A DNA stretch of 59,396 nt from a virus: positions 1 to 59,396 of IMG/VR virus record IMGVR_UViG_3300044535_000237. One strand, given 5' to 3'. The stretch's first letter is position 1. Every line of letters starts with the position of its first letter. The position numbers and the translations under genes are program-made. Under the pieces are notes generated by a model, which did no database searches, had not been told where the DNA came from, and saw nothing but the letters and a program-made list of their open reading frames with translations. Below are positions 39,474 to 48,381 of the stretch, in pieces.

Positions 39474-40106
39474 TCACGCAAACGGACGTGAACGCACGCG
39501 CATAGAACCACGAACAAAACCGTAGTTGCTATCAATACGCGAAGCAGTAGTCTGCCGAGACGCAGAATTTAACAACGCTTGCGCTTGTGCAGGATTACTA
39601 AAAGGCTGACCCGGAATCTGCATTGCTTGAGCAATGGCGCTAGCCACGATGGGATTGATCCAAGTGTTATACAAATCATCGTCGAGTTGTGTAGCCGTTC
39701 TCGCCGGACTCAACGCAACATTGACAAGAACAGAGTACACCTCATCAGGCGGAGGCGACAACATCAAAGTCAAAACAGAGTCTGTTCTGTCGGTGTAAAA
39801 ACCACGAGGTTTAGCAGGCGCAGTTGGCATATCTCCGCGAAGAGATTCTGTCATGCCCGCTACCAATTCTTTCCCGTCCAACGTAACGCCCATTACACGA
39901 CTAATTGTGTGTTGGGCGCTAGGTGGGTCTAAATCATATTGAACACGTCCAACAACGGTGTTAAACGTATCAAGATTTTGTCGTAAAACTAGTGATGCAT
40001 CACAAAAATCTATAGCCGCGTTTACCAAAACCTGCGCCGCCAGAGGCTCAGGGCATCCGGGTAAATAAGGCAGGATACGAGGATAAAACGCGCTTAGAGC
40101 TTTCAT
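39474..40106 (-). CDS. Head-tail adaptor-like protein
   Basis: A 210-residue protein starting MKALSAFYPRILPYLPGCPE. It contains a helical N-terminus with AAIDFCDASLVLRQ and beta-rich central strands. Its place after the capsid genes and before the DUF6682-like protein suggests an adaptor that binds below the portal. No certain family motif is visible. Confidence 0.6.
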   Translation of the reverse strand: MKALSAFYPRILPYLPGCPEPLAAQVLVNAAIDFCDASLVLRQNLDTFNTVVGRVQYDLDPPSAQHTISRVMGVTLDGKELVAGMTESLRGDMPTAPAKPRGFYTDRTDSVLTLMLSPPPDEVYSVLVNVALSPARTATQLDDDLYNTWINPIVASAIAQAMQIPGQPFSNPAQAQALLNSASRQTTASRIDSNYGFVRGSMRVRSRPFA

Positions 40107-40114
40107 GGATTACC

Positions 40115-40396
40115 TTACTGTTCGGGCGTTGGCTCGATTTCAATGGCGATATCGTCCGGCGCTTGCACAGATTCTACTACCACAGCTTCTTTTTTGCGAG
40201 TCTTTGTTGTTTTGTTTGCTGCTTCATCTGCAGCAAGGTTGGAATGCTCGTTGTACAAAGCTTGTCCATCTTCTGTGTATTCCCACTCTTGGTCGTTTAG
40301 CACAGCCACAACAACAATTTTACCGTCAATCATTACACGAATGCGGTTCATTAAAATTTCACCGCCAAGACGTTCCATTAAATCAAATACAGTCAT
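40115..40396 (-). CDS. Small hypothetical late protein
   Basis: A 93-residue protein starting MTVFDLMERLGGEIL. The N-terminal half is a small alpha/beta domain (IRVMIDGKIVVVAVLNDQEW) and the C-terminus is charged. I chose ATG 40396, six bases after GGAGA, over an upstream TTG at 40408. It lies just after a terminator, so it depends on read-through or an unseen promoter. Confidence 0.6.
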   Translation of the reverse strand: MTVFDLMERLGGEILMNRIRVMIDGKIVVVAVLNDQEWEYTEDGQALYNEHSNLAADEAANKTTKTRKKEAVVVESVQAPDDIAIEIEPTPEQ

Positions 40397-40412
40397 TTGG
40401 TTCTCCAAAGTA

Positions 40413-40436
40413 AAAAAGAGGGCCGAAGCCCTCTTA
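40413..40436 (-). terminator. Rho-independent terminator after decoration gene
   Basis: On the minus strand AAGAGGGC-TTCG-GCCCTCTT forms an 8-bp stem with a UUCG loop followed by a run of six T residues. It lies between 40451-40783 and 40115-40396. Confidence 0.85.
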
Positions 40437-40450
40437 GTTTATACCACCGA

Positions 40451-40783
40451 TTAGGCGCTGAGAACAGCGCCCCAGTTTTCACTGCCTAGGCTAATGTAAG
40501 CACCAGACATGTTAGCAGCCAAGGCTTTAGCAGCATTAGCAGAACCGTTGTTAATTTTGCCGCCAGTTGCTGCGTACACGTTCAGTGAAGCAGCAGAGCT
40601 ATTAACAATGTAGACCACATCGCCAACAGGGCGCTCAGCAGGCAACATAACGCCGTCGCTGGCAGTGCCAGTGGTGACGAAATTAACAGCACCGGTTAGC
40701 GCAGTAGCGCCAGCTTGAGTCTGGGTTGTCCCAGCAGTAGCTGTGGCGTAACCGCCAATACTACGAGAAAATTGAGTAGACAT
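40451..40783 (-). CDS. Putative capsid decoration/accessory protein
   Basis: A 110-residue Ala/Gly/Thr-rich protein (MSTQFSRSIGGYATATAG, AVNFVTTGTASDGVMLP). It sits directly downstream of the major capsid gene and between two strong terminators, suggesting tuned expression. A head decoration role is inferred from position and composition. GGAGA precedes ATG 40783. Confidence 0.5.
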   Translation of the reverse strand: MSTQFSRSIGGYATATAGTTQTQAGATALTGAVNFVTTGTASDGVMLPAERPVGDVVYIVNSSAASLNVYAATGGKINNGSANAAKALAANMSGAYISLGSENWGAVLSA

Positions 40784-40802
40784 ATTGATCTCCAAAAATA
40801 AA

Positions 40803-40828
40803 AGTTAAAAATGGGGGCCGAAGCCCCC
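40803..40828 (-). terminator. Rho-independent terminator after capsid gene
   Basis: On the minus strand GGGGGC-TTCG-GCCCCC is followed by ATTTTTAACTTTT. The stem uses the same UUCG cap as the terminator at 40413. A terminator right after the major capsid gene is common in podoviruses and allows high capsid expression with partial read-through. Confidence 0.85.
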
Positions 40829-40834
40829 AATTAA

Positions 40835-41836
40835 TTAGCTGGCAGAACCAACTTGGGCAACAACCAAAGCTTGTGGCTTAACAACCTTACGGCCATAAAC
40901 AGCCAAACCACGGACGATATCGCCGAAGTCAGTCTGGTTACGCAGGGGTTCTGTCTTGTTAACAGTCATAGCAAATGATGTTGCTGCTTTTGTGCCAGCG
41001 ATCATTGTGCGACGAGCTTTAGCGCTAGCTACAGAACCGCCAGTAGAAGTGTCAGTTAAGCCAGAAACCAAGGCTTTACCGGCAGCACCACGGGGGAGCA
41101 AGTTAGACACGTAAACAGAGAAACGATCCAACATGCCGATTTTGCCTGTGCGGATAACACTAGACTGGTCGCCTGTGAAGTACGCTTGAGCAATGCTAGA
41201 TTGCATTAACAACTGGCGGTCAAAAGGACTAATAATCAACCAACGGTTGTCTTCAGGAACGTTCTGCTCGTCAAGCACTGTAGACATGCGAAGGATAGCC
41301 TTCAACACGTTTTCAGGAGTAGCTTGGTCGATAGGAGTTACGTCTGTACCCAAGTTATAGGCGGCAGAGATAGCACCAGCAGTAGCACCAATGTTAGCCG
41401 CAGCAGGGCCTTCAGTCACGAAGCTGTTAAAAAACACTTCGTTTTCGATCTGAATTTTCAACTGTTTGGCGGCGTCTTCTGTGAACATGTTCATCAAGTT
41501 CATGTCGGCTTGGTAAGACAACACGTCATTGACTTGCACGCCAAAGTACTTACCCTTGTTCACTTGCATATCTTGGAAGATAGGAGTGGGGACTTCGTAG
41601 GACAAATTCTGGCCAACAGTGTAGTCAGAAATAGTAATTGTGGGAGCCAAACGAATACGAATGGTATCACCTTGGTTCTTCAATTCACCTTCGTAATCGG
41701 TGTTAGCGATTTCGGACAACATGGTGTTTTGGTAGAACTTGGCCAGCAATTTGCCAGACCACAATGTGGGGATAAATGCACCGGAATACGATGTGCTCGT
41801 ATTAAACGGAGCTTGGACGGGATATACAGCAGCCAT
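40835..41836 (-). CDS. Major capsid protein
   Basis: A 333-residue protein of the HK97-fold type. It starts MAAVYPVQAPFNTSTSYSG, contains LLAKFYQNTMLSEIANTDYE, GDTIRIRLAPTI, an IENEVFFNSF helix and C-terminal RTMIAGTKAATSFAM. It follows a scaffold gene and precedes a terminator, the usual place for the capsid gene. AAGGAGG, the best ribosome site here, precedes the ATG, as expected for the most abundant product. Confidence 0.9.
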   Translation of the reverse strand: MAAVYPVQAPFNTSTSYSGAFIPTLWSGKLLAKFYQNTMLSEIANTDYEGELKNQGDTIRIRLAPTITISDYTVGQNLSYEVPTPIFQDMQVNKGKYFGVQVNDVLSYQADMNLMNMFTEDAAKQLKIQIENEVFFNSFVTEGPAAANIGATAGAISAAYNLGTDVTPIDQATPENVLKAILRMSTVLDEQNVPEDNRWLIISPFDRQLLMQSSIAQAYFTGDQSSVIRTGKIGMLDRFSVYVSNLLPRGAAGKALVSGLTDTSTGGSVASAKARRTMIAGTKAATSFAMTVNKTEPLRNQTDFGDIVRGLAVYGRKVVKPQALVVAQVGSAS

Positions 41837-41885
41837 TTTGGCCTCCTTAAAAATAACAGGTTGGGTTTAACGCTGCCGCAAGAGA

Positions 41886-42857
41886 TTACGCTCGAACGCG
41901 TCCTTCTCTGTAAGCTGCGTCAATTTCAGCTTCAAGTTTTGTTGCTTCTTCAATCCGACCTTTAGCACTGTAGTCCGCAGATTTCAAAAACATCTGATGA
42001 ATTTGCGCATCAGTATATGTTTGAGCTTGCTGCGAAACGTTGGCACTGTTAGTAGCAGATCGTTTCGGCTGGATTTGTTTTTCAAGTTCAGCGGCCTTGT
42101 CGTTGTTTTGTACTGCAGGGGAGAGGTTTGATTTAAACATCCCGATGTAGTGCGCAACAGCTTCAGCATCGCCTCGGTTAAACGCATCTTGCGCAACAGA
42201 TTTTCTTGGCGCTCGGAGCAGAGGATCAACCTCGTTCAGCCAATCAACCCAACGTGAGTCGGCGTTAACTTCCTGAAAGTCTGGAACCATACGGTACAGA
42301 CGTTGCTCAAAACTTGCTTCAGATACCTGAGTACCGGTCGTGGTCAACTGCTCGCGCAGTTTCTCATTCTCAGCTTTCATAGCATCGAGCTCACCTCGAA
42401 ACTCTGCTGCCACTTCGCGGGCAACCTTGCGTTGGACTTCAATTAAGTCCTCACCAAATGCTTGAACATCAGCATCCGTAACCAACTTCTCAGCAACTGC
42501 AGGCTTCTTCGTCTCGACTGGCTTGATTTCTGCGGCCTTTCGGAGACTATCCAATTGGCCCTTAAACTCTCGCACGTCGGCGTGTAAGCGTGGCACTTCG
42601 GCGTCATATTTGCCTTTTAGGGCAATATAGCGGCTCTGCCATGTTTCTTCAGCTATAGCTGGTTCTGTCGGTTCTGGCTTTGTTTCAACAGGTTTTTGCT
42701 CCGCAACGGCGGGTTCAGGTGTCGAAGTATCAGCTGGAGGGTCTTCTGTCGTTTGCGGCTCCGGGTTCGAAGGCGCTGTATTTTGACTCTCAGCTATTTG
42801 TTTTTCGATCTGTTCCAGTTCACGTAATTGAGCTTCTACTTGTTTCGGCAATGCCAT
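41886..42857 (-). CDS. Scaffolding protein
   Basis: A 323-residue highly charged, helical protein. The N-terminus has a coiled coil (QLRELEQIEKQIAESQ), then a Pro/Glu/Thr-rich disordered linker, a second long coiled coil (AAEFRGELDAMKAENEKLRE) and a basic C-terminus (AAYREGRVR) of the sort that binds capsid subunits. Located between portal and capsid genes. It assists procapsid assembly. Confidence 0.85.
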   Translation of the reverse strand: MALPKQVEAQLRELEQIEKQIAESQNTAPSNPEPQTTEDPPADTSTPEPAVAEQKPVETKPEPTEPAIAEETWQSRYIALKGKYDAEVPRLHADVREFKGQLDSLRKAAEIKPVETKKPAVAEKLVTDADVQAFGEDLIEVQRKVAREVAAEFRGELDAMKAENEKLREQLTTTGTQVSEASFEQRLYRMVPDFQEVNADSRWVDWLNEVDPLLRAPRKSVAQDAFNRGDAEAVAHYIGMFKSNLSPAVQNNDKAAELEKQIQPKRSATNSANVSQQAQTYTDAQIHQMFLKSADYSAKGRIEEATKLEAEIDAAYREGRVRA

Positions 42858-42944
42858 TTTAAATTTCCTTTAAAGCGCCAACTCTGCGTTTCAGGCGTCG
42901 GGGTTACCGGTGTGCCGTCCAACATAATGGTTTGCTAGGACTAC

Positions 42945-42966
42945 AAAAATCGGGTCATTTGACCCG
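42945..42966 (-). terminator. Terminator-like hairpin at end of small late gene
   Basis: On the minus strand CGGGTC-AAAT-GACCCG is followed by ATTTTTG. It includes the TGA stop of the gene at 42955, so it is both coding end and terminator. It would reduce flow into scaffold and capsid genes unless promoters below are used. Confidence 0.65.
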
Positions 42967-43197
42967 GTCGAAAATCTCGTGCGCTTTTTCAACCGCCTCG
43001 AGAAAATCTGATAAGACCTCTGCGCGACCTTGAAGGCGGTGTATTCGTATGGGATCGTCGGCAGAAATCAGAGAGGTTTTTGTATCCTCAAGACTTTTGC
43101 GGAACAAGTCCAACAGAGCACTACTATCATCCAGCCTGCAGCGCTGAAGCGCTTGCATGTGCTGTGGGTCAGGCTTTTGGCCTATAAAAATCTTCAT
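42955..43197 (-). CDS. Small hypothetical protein between portal and scaffold
   Basis: An 80-residue charged helical protein (MKIFIGQKPDPQHMQALQRC, LLDLFRKSLEDTKTSL). It begins two bases after the expected start site of the promoter at 43206-43234, so it may be translated from a leaderless or nearly leaderless mRNA. Similar small genes lie here in related phages. Function unknown. Confidence 0.65.
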   Translation of the reverse strand: MKIFIGQKPDPQHMQALQRCRLDDSSALLDLFRKSLEDTKTSLISADDPIRIHRLQGRAEVLSDFLEAVEKAHEIFDRVK

Positions 43198-43205
43198 TTG
43201 CGTAT

Positions 43206-43234
43206 TTTATACCACTGACTATTTGCACAGTCAA
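43206..43234 (-). promoter_or_regulatory. Sigma70-type late promoter
   Basis: On the minus strand TTGACT (43234-43229), 17 bases, then TATAAA (43211-43206) with the extended TGG before it. It lies in the gap after the portal gene and points to the small gene and scaffold/capsid genes. The -35 to spacer region also holds a short GACT/AGTC inverted repeat. Confidence 0.7.
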
Positions 43235-43238
43235 GCAT

Positions 43239-45326
43239 TTAAATTCCATTTGGTCTCGGAGACATCATATTGCCTTCACGTCCACCGACTTGGCTACCGT
43301 CTGGAAGCATGTTTTTTGGGGCTGCACCTTGCGTCATACCGGGCGCTGCACCTGCATTTTGCATCTCACCCATAATCATAGCTAATTGTTCTTGTAACTG
43401 AGCAATAGTTTGTTGTTGCTGCTGAACAACTGATAGCTCTTGGCGGTCGGGCACAATTCGATCCACATTGCCGCTTAGATTTTTTGCAGAATCGCGAAGC
43501 AATTCAGCAGTGCCATTCATACCAACAATTTGCTGTGCAACAGGGCTATTTAAAACTAGCTGCAAGAACTCGTTGCGGCGAACTGCTTCGGCTTCTTTTA
43601 CAACTAAGCTAGATGCACCAGTCGCAACAATGTTGACGTCGCCAATCAAATCGGGGTCTTTGCTATAACGCAAGTTGTCTTGGTACAAACGCTCAATGGC
43701 AGGCGTAATAACGTTCTTATCAATATTACTGATAACTTGCTTAATGCCCTTACCAGCGTTAGAAATCAACATGGACAAACCAGATGACGTACGTCCTGCG
43801 CCGGGTGTGTTCTCACCAGTCATGTAGCGAGGGATCATTGTGTCCTCATCTGCGCGAGCGGAGAACTTTTCAAACACGGCCATCAACTCATTAGCGTTGC
43901 TGTTTGGTTGGAAGAACGTAATGGGGGGCGAATTGTCACCGTAGTCAGACTGTGAGAACTGCCATATTTTCCACGGGTGCATGTCGGTAATGTCTTCACC
44001 GGGTGGCAAGCGTGAAATGTTCACACCGACCTGCGGGCCAGAGGAGATACCCATGTTATTTGCAAGTGAGCGAGCAGAGGAGTTAACCATAGCTTGCGAG
44101 TCACGGCATAAGTCAGTCACACCTTTACCATCTACAGAACCGGGAAGATTCTCGTAGCTTGTGAGGTAGTACGGCTTACGTCCTAGTGGGTCATAATTTA
44201 ACACCGCACGAATAACGACATTGCCAATCAACCATACTTCGCAAGGGTAGTTAAGCGCTGGATCAGGAATCTCTTTTTCTGTCAAGCCCCACTCGATAAG
44301 CAAGCTGCCCTTTACAGAATCCCACAATTGCAAAGCGTCAACTAGGTCGCCCGAAATAATAGCTTCGGTAACGTACTTGCCTTCCGCCTGCGCTTTTGAA
44401 GAATCAGTCCAAAGCCATTGCTTCATCCCCATGGTGCCAAAGTCGTTGAGCACAGTGCGAATTGCATCGTTGTTGTAACCGGGAACATCAATCAATGTTT
44501 GTAAATCATCAGCCGTCATGCGGTGACGCTCGATCACATAACCGTCGCCTAGCTCCCATGACCACGGGGCCCAATACAACATAAAGGGATCAACGCGTTC
44601 CCACTCATTACGAATTTCTTCAACAGGGACAAGTTCGTTATTTTTCCACTCGAGAGTTTTGCGTTTGCGTTTAATCGGGCCCTTCATCACGGCGTACGGA
44701 AACGTAACGATGTCGTCGAGAAACTCATTAAACGCTTTGTGCCAGCCGCCTTCTTGCAACTGGTCTTCCATTTTGCGTTCCATGCGAGAAACGCGGTCTT
44801 CAGACTCTTCACGCAACTCGCGATCAGCTTCGTCTTTCATCTGCAGCGCCATGGCGCGAAGCTCTGATGGTGTAGGCTGTTGTCCGCCTTGCTGCATGTG
44901 AACCATTAACTCATTGGCCAAACGCGCTTTAAGTTCTTCGAGAATCTCTGGCGGCATTGTAGGATTTGGTGTCCCCGCGATAGACCACGGTTTGTCCATC
45001 CCCGTACCCAACAACGTATCACGCAGCCAACTGGTAGCAGCGCGGCATTTTACAGAGGTCAAGTTAATGTAAATGTCTGAGCCACCCTGCTCGGTAATCT
45101 CTTGCAACTTATCAGGGTCGTACTCTCCGTTGCGCTGACGCAAACACTGAAGCATGCGCTCTTCTAAATCCCTTTTAGCTGTGCGTGAGCTATCCCAACG
45201 ACTGCGTACGTGCGAAGCCAACCCCTGAATAACGGGTGTAGCCTGCATCTCTGTGTTGCGTTTCTGAGATTCCCGCTCCAAATCGCGGGAACGAGCTACT
45301 GGAATGAGTGCGATGCCTGAAGCCAT
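43239..45326 (-). CDS. Portal protein
   Basis: A 695-residue protein of the podovirus portal type: ATSWLRDTLLGTGMDKPW near 100, a helical wing, FDPM-like VDPFMLYWAPWS, GRKPYYLTSYENLPGS and a C-terminal coiled coil rich in Gln (QQQQTIAQLQEQLAMIM). It forms the dodecameric ring for DNA passage. Gene order terminase, 268-residue protein, portal, scaffold, capsid is normal. Confidence 0.9.
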   Translation of the reverse strand: MASGIALIPVARSRDLERESQKRNTEMQATPVIQGLASHVRSRWDSSRTAKRDLEERMLQCLRQRNGEYDPDKLQEITEQGGSDIYINLTSVKCRAATSWLRDTLLGTGMDKPWSIAGTPNPTMPPEILEELKARLANELMVHMQQGGQQPTPSELRAMALQMKDEADRELREESEDRVSRMERKMEDQLQEGGWHKAFNEFLDDIVTFPYAVMKGPIKRKRKTLEWKNNELVPVEEIRNEWERVDPFMLYWAPWSWELGDGYVIERHRMTADDLQTLIDVPGYNNDAIRTVLNDFGTMGMKQWLWTDSSKAQAEGKYVTEAIISGDLVDALQLWDSVKGSLLIEWGLTEKEIPDPALNYPCEVWLIGNVVIRAVLNYDPLGRKPYYLTSYENLPGSVDGKGVTDLCRDSQAMVNSSARSLANNMGISSGPQVGVNISRLPPGEDITDMHPWKIWQFSQSDYGDNSPPITFFQPNSNANELMAVFEKFSARADEDTMIPRYMTGENTPGAGRTSSGLSMLISNAGKGIKQVISNIDKNVITPAIERLYQDNLRYSKDPDLIGDVNIVATGASSLVVKEAEAVRRNEFLQLVLNSPVAQQIVGMNGTAELLRDSAKNLSGNVDRIVPDRQELSVVQQQQQTIAQLQEQLAMIMGEMQNAGAAPGMTQGAAPKNMLPDGSQVGGREGNMMSPRPNGI

Positions 45327-45329
45327 ATA

Positions 45330-46136
45330 TTAATTCCAAGGAGTACCGGGAGCGGATGCGTTTGGTCCCGCAATGAGCAAAATTACAAACATTGAGGAAC
45401 AAGAATTGTTGTTCGCACTTCCTATGGCAGTCGCTTCAATATCAGTCTTTTCTGGTATTGGGAGTGGGTACTCGAACGCGTAATCAGCTGTGCCGTTGTT
45501 AAGCGTAATTATTGCAGTAGTGCGGCGTATGCCGTCGGCAGTGGATGATACCAAACGACCTTCAATGGACGTAGACCCGGTGGCCTGACCCGCAGTAAAC
45601 ATACCCTGCATCAAATATCCTGTGTACCCGGCGGGGACTGTGTAGTGCCCAGTCACTGTGTCGTTGTAGTTGAATTTTATAAGGTTGTACACAGTAGCTG
45701 GAACACCAGCTGTAACGGTGCCTGTCCCGATATAAATATTACCTGCTGCGGTTTTTGCTGACCCGACGGTTGCAACGGTAGCGTAGTTAATCCGCAGAAA
45801 ACTCTTAGTAGTCGTTACGGCTGTCTGGCCGTTCAGAGTAACTACCTCAGAAATTTCGTTGAAACCAGCATCCAATCCTTCGATTAGGACGGTGCGAGCC
45901 CCAGTACCAGCGCTTGTATCGGCAGCGTTGGCTGAGCTAACCTTCATGGGTATAGCCTCCGCTGGGTGCGTCATAAGGCCCGTGTACGGCCAAACAGTGA
46001 CTTCAGCTTGATCAACGTCACCGTTAAAACCAAAAACAGTTACGCTCCGGTGGCCGGGAATCTGCCCACGAGAAACCTGTAGGGCAAAATCTTCGTAACG
46101 TCGTTCAGATGTAATTGACGGATAGAAAAAAGACAT
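45330..46136 (-). CDS. Putative head fibre or virion structural protein
   Basis: A 268-residue beta-rich protein starting MSFFYPSITSERRYEDF. It contains GHRSVTVFGFNGDVD, repeated Thr/Gly strands and a C-terminal SSMFVILLIAGPN segment. ATG 46136 follows GGAGA; an upstream TTG at 46148 is less likely. Such proteins between terminase and portal are known in environmental podoviruses and are thought to be virion proteins. It has its own promoter. Confidence 0.6.
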   Translation of the reverse strand: MSFFYPSITSERRYEDFALQVSRGQIPGHRSVTVFGFNGDVDQAEVTVWPYTGLMTHPAEAIPMKVSSANAADTSAGTGARTVLIEGLDAGFNEISEVVTLNGQTAVTTTKSFLRINYATVATVGSAKTAAGNIYIGTGTVTAGVPATVYNLIKFNYNDTVTGHYTVPAGYTGYLMQGMFTAGQATGSTSIEGRLVSSTADGIRRTTAIITLNNGTADYAFEYPLPIPEKTDIEATAIGSANNNSCSSMFVILLIAGPNASAPGTPWN

Positions 46137-46158
46137 GGTTGTCTCCAAGAGTTACCGC

Positions 46159-46186
46159 ATTGTACCGCCCACTGTCAAGTGGTCAA
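46159..46186 (-). promoter_or_regulatory. Sigma70-type late promoter
   Basis: On the minus strand TTGACC (46186-46181), 16 bases, then TACAAT (46164-46159). A second TTGACA lies between them at 46178-46173. It overlaps the last codons of the terminase gene and gives a leader of about 16 bases with GGAGA before ATG 46136. Confidence 0.65.
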
Positions 46187-47628
46187 GTGTATGCGTATTT
46201 AACTTTCTTAATTTCTCTTCGCTTCACCTCAAGCCCGAACCCTCTGATGTTCATGTCGATCACTGACGCGCCATACTGCAGTGCGTCATGCACGTGGCTC
46301 GACTCGTTCTTATCAGGGCTGTCTTCCAACTCCCCGTTCTTCTTAACTTTGTACCGATAGCCAGAACGAAAACCTTTTATGAGCGACGTGCACTCAGGCG
46401 ATACGAGAAACATCGCCTTGCCGTCAAGCTGCTGAGTCAGCAGTCTCTCGACTGCCTGTATGCGAAGGTCTGGCTTGTTGGACGGCGGCTTAACGCATTT
46501 AAAACCTGCGTTCTTAAGCGCGTCTACAAGCGTCATCTCGTTTAGCTGCTGCTTCATAAATCCTGCGGGGTCAGGCGCTGCGATGAACTGATACCCGGGG
46601 TAGGTGTTGCCAATATGCGGCTGCAGGCGCGTGGATATAAACGTCTCTATGCCCATGTTCTCACTGGTCAGCTCGGAGAGCACCAACACGCGCCCACGCG
46701 GATCACGCTGCATAAACACTGCCGCTGGCGTGCGGCCAAAGTCAATCCCTATGGTGATGGGGTAGTCCATGTTCTGTATGGGCTTGATGTGTTCCTTGGC
46801 CACGTGGAAGTCTTGTGTGAACGTCCTCTGATAAACCGGTGTGCCCGACAGAGACCTGCCCCACTTACCGTGCACGTACACATCTATCCAATCCTCGCTC
46901 TTACCCTCGCACAAGTCCTCGTAGTAGTGAGACGGCAAGTGCTGTACCCAGTCTGCCTCGTCGGACAAGCCCGAGGGCTGTACGGTCACATGAACTTTGT
47001 CAGGGTCGGCGTTGGTGAGATACTGCTCCCAGTGTGCGTCCATATCCGGTGGGTTGGTCGCGCCCCAGACTTTCTTTTGTTGCACGCCGTTGTCATCCAC
47101 ACATCCCTGTACGGGATTACCCTTATCATCCACCCCCCACTGGGTGCGGTGCGGCACCATCATACCGTTGGGGTATCTACCTAGACGACCAGTTAGCGCG
47201 TCGAACACGTCTGAGTTTATCTCACGCACCTCGTCCACCATGGCAAACGAAAGCTGTAATGACAAAAGGCGACGCACGTCGTTGGCATCGTCTAAACCTC
47301 GGAACAACACGTCGCATTCCACGTCGTCAAAGCGTAGCGTAAAGCGAAGTTCTGTTCTGTGGTAGGTGCCCGCCTGCCCCTCGGGAAACAAGCCAAGAAA
47401 ATCTTTAATGGTCGAGTCAAGCAACATCTGGCGAGTGTTACGAACCACTGCACACCGAGAGCGGCGGATACCATCCGCGCATGCTGCGACCTTGCGAGCC
47501 TCAATGGGAATCTTCATCAAGGATGCCGTGGTCTTTGTCGAACCAACTGGCCCTACGATGAATGACTGAAACTTATCAGAGAGAAGGTATGGGGTTACAG
47601 ACTGTACTGGGGTGTAGTTAACACTCAT
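46183..47628 (-). CDS. terL: Terminase large subunit
   Basis: A 481-residue packaging motor. Walker A is a variant, GPVGSTKT (26-33); Walker B is AMVDE with Asp132/Glu133. The nuclease domain shows IGIDFG with Asp296, APDPAG with Asp353 and HVHDAL with Asp448. It cuts and packages DNA into the procapsid. Its ATG overlaps the terS stop (ATGA). Confidence 0.93.
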   Translation of the reverse strand: MSVNYTPVQSVTPYLLSDKFQSFIVGPVGSTKTTASLMKIPIEARKVAACADGIRRSRCAVVRNTRQMLLDSTIKDFLGLFPEGQAGTYHRTELRFTLRFDDVECDVLFRGLDDANDVRRLLSLQLSFAMVDEVREINSDVFDALTGRLGRYPNGMMVPHRTQWGVDDKGNPVQGCVDDNGVQQKKVWGATNPPDMDAHWEQYLTNADPDKVHVTVQPSGLSDEADWVQHLPSHYYEDLCEGKSEDWIDVYVHGKWGRSLSGTPVYQRTFTQDFHVAKEHIKPIQNMDYPITIGIDFGRTPAAVFMQRDPRGRVLVLSELTSENMGIETFISTRLQPHIGNTYPGYQFIAAPDPAGFMKQQLNEMTLVDALKNAGFKCVKPPSNKPDLRIQAVERLLTQQLDGKAMFLVSPECTSLIKGFRSGYRYKVKKNGELEDSPDKNESSHVHDALQYGASVIDMNIRGFGLEVKRREIKKVKYAYT

Positions 47629-48170
47629 AAGTAGTCATCCCCTGCGTACTCATAGTTTTCGTCTTCGACCAGCAAAATCGGGGCGTATTCGGCAATTTTT
47701 AGCGTTTTTACGTCAATTTCAGGGGTTTCAGCCTCTAAAACAAGGGTCTGTTTAGCTGAATTTGCAGTGCTTGGGATGTTAATTGTGATTGAAAAACCCG
47801 GGCCAGCAGTCGAAATTGCACTGTTTTTAGGCTTCAAATCACCCCATTCGACGAAGTTTTCGATGATTTTTGCCCTAACAGCCGCTGGTGTGTCGGGGTC
47901 TCGCACCATATGGTACGCCGTAGGCAGCAAATCCTCTGCAAGAATACGGGACTTAGCAGCAAATGAGAAGCCACTCTCCTGCATTTCCTTGGTATAGCTG
48001 TCTACATACCTCTTGAACTGTGGATTCGCAGAGATAGCATCGTATTCTGATTGCGTCAAGCCTTCACCCGCAAGAATCTCCGCAATAGGGCGTGCAGCCC
48101 CCACGGTATTTCTAGCAACAGCAAGTGCAAGTTCGCGCAACACCTGATCGGCATTGATGGAATTGTTCAT
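47625..48170 (-). CDS. terS: Terminase small subunit
   Basis: A 181-residue DNA-recognition subunit. The N-terminus has a helix-turn-helix-like stretch (ILAGEGLTQSEYDAISANPQF), then helices, and a beta-rich C-terminus (GPGFSITINIPS) with an acidic tail. It is the first gene of the minus-strand late block, 41 bases from the promoter -10. No clear ribosome site precedes ATG 48170. Confidence 0.8.
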   Translation of the reverse strand: MNNSINADQVLRELALAVARNTVGAARPIAEILAGEGLTQSEYDAISANPQFKRYVDSYTKEMQESGFSFAAKSRILAEDLLPTAYHMVRDPDTPAAVRAKIIENFVEWGDLKPKNSAISTAGPGFSITINIPSTANSAKQTLVLEAETPEIDVKTLKIAEYAPILLVEDENYEYAGDDYL

Positions 48171-48210
48171 GGGCGGAATGTACCATGGTTTTTTAAACAG
48201 TGTCTATAGA

Positions 48211-48239
48211 AAATTAGCTGAAAAATTTTGGGTTGTCAA
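48211..48239 (-). promoter_or_regulatory. Sigma70-type promoter for the late operon
   Basis: On the minus strand TTGACA (48239-48234), exactly 17 bases, then TAATTT (48216-48211). The expected start site is about 30 bases before terS. It is the best candidate to drive the 38-kb leftward late block. Confidence 0.8.
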
Positions 48240-48344
48240 GAGGGGGCTTGGGGGGTAAGATATTTTAAATTGTAGAGATGTTGTGTGCGTAATAGACATC
48301 AAAAAATTGACCTTGTTCTGAGAGTGACGGATATACACACCCAT

Positions 48345-48366
48345 GGGGTGGGTGGGGTATGGGGGG
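48345..48366 (+). other. Canonical G-quadruplex motif
   Basis: Four G runs (G4, G3, G4, G6) with loops of 1, 1 and 3 bases lie on the plus strand within 22 bases. This meets the usual pattern for an intramolecular quadruplex. It lies midway between the divergent promoters. Confidence 0.75.
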
Positions 48367-48381
48367 CCCCTAGGGGGTAGC

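Noticed and set aside
42836-42925. 29-codon frame before the scaffold gene
   Set aside because: It runs into the scaffold start in another frame, has no ribosome site and no conserved features. It could be a leader peptide but support is too weak.
46615-47184. 189-codon plus-strand frame opposite terL
   Set aside because: Antisense to the terminase nuclease and ATPase region; His/Arg/Val-rich product with no family features.
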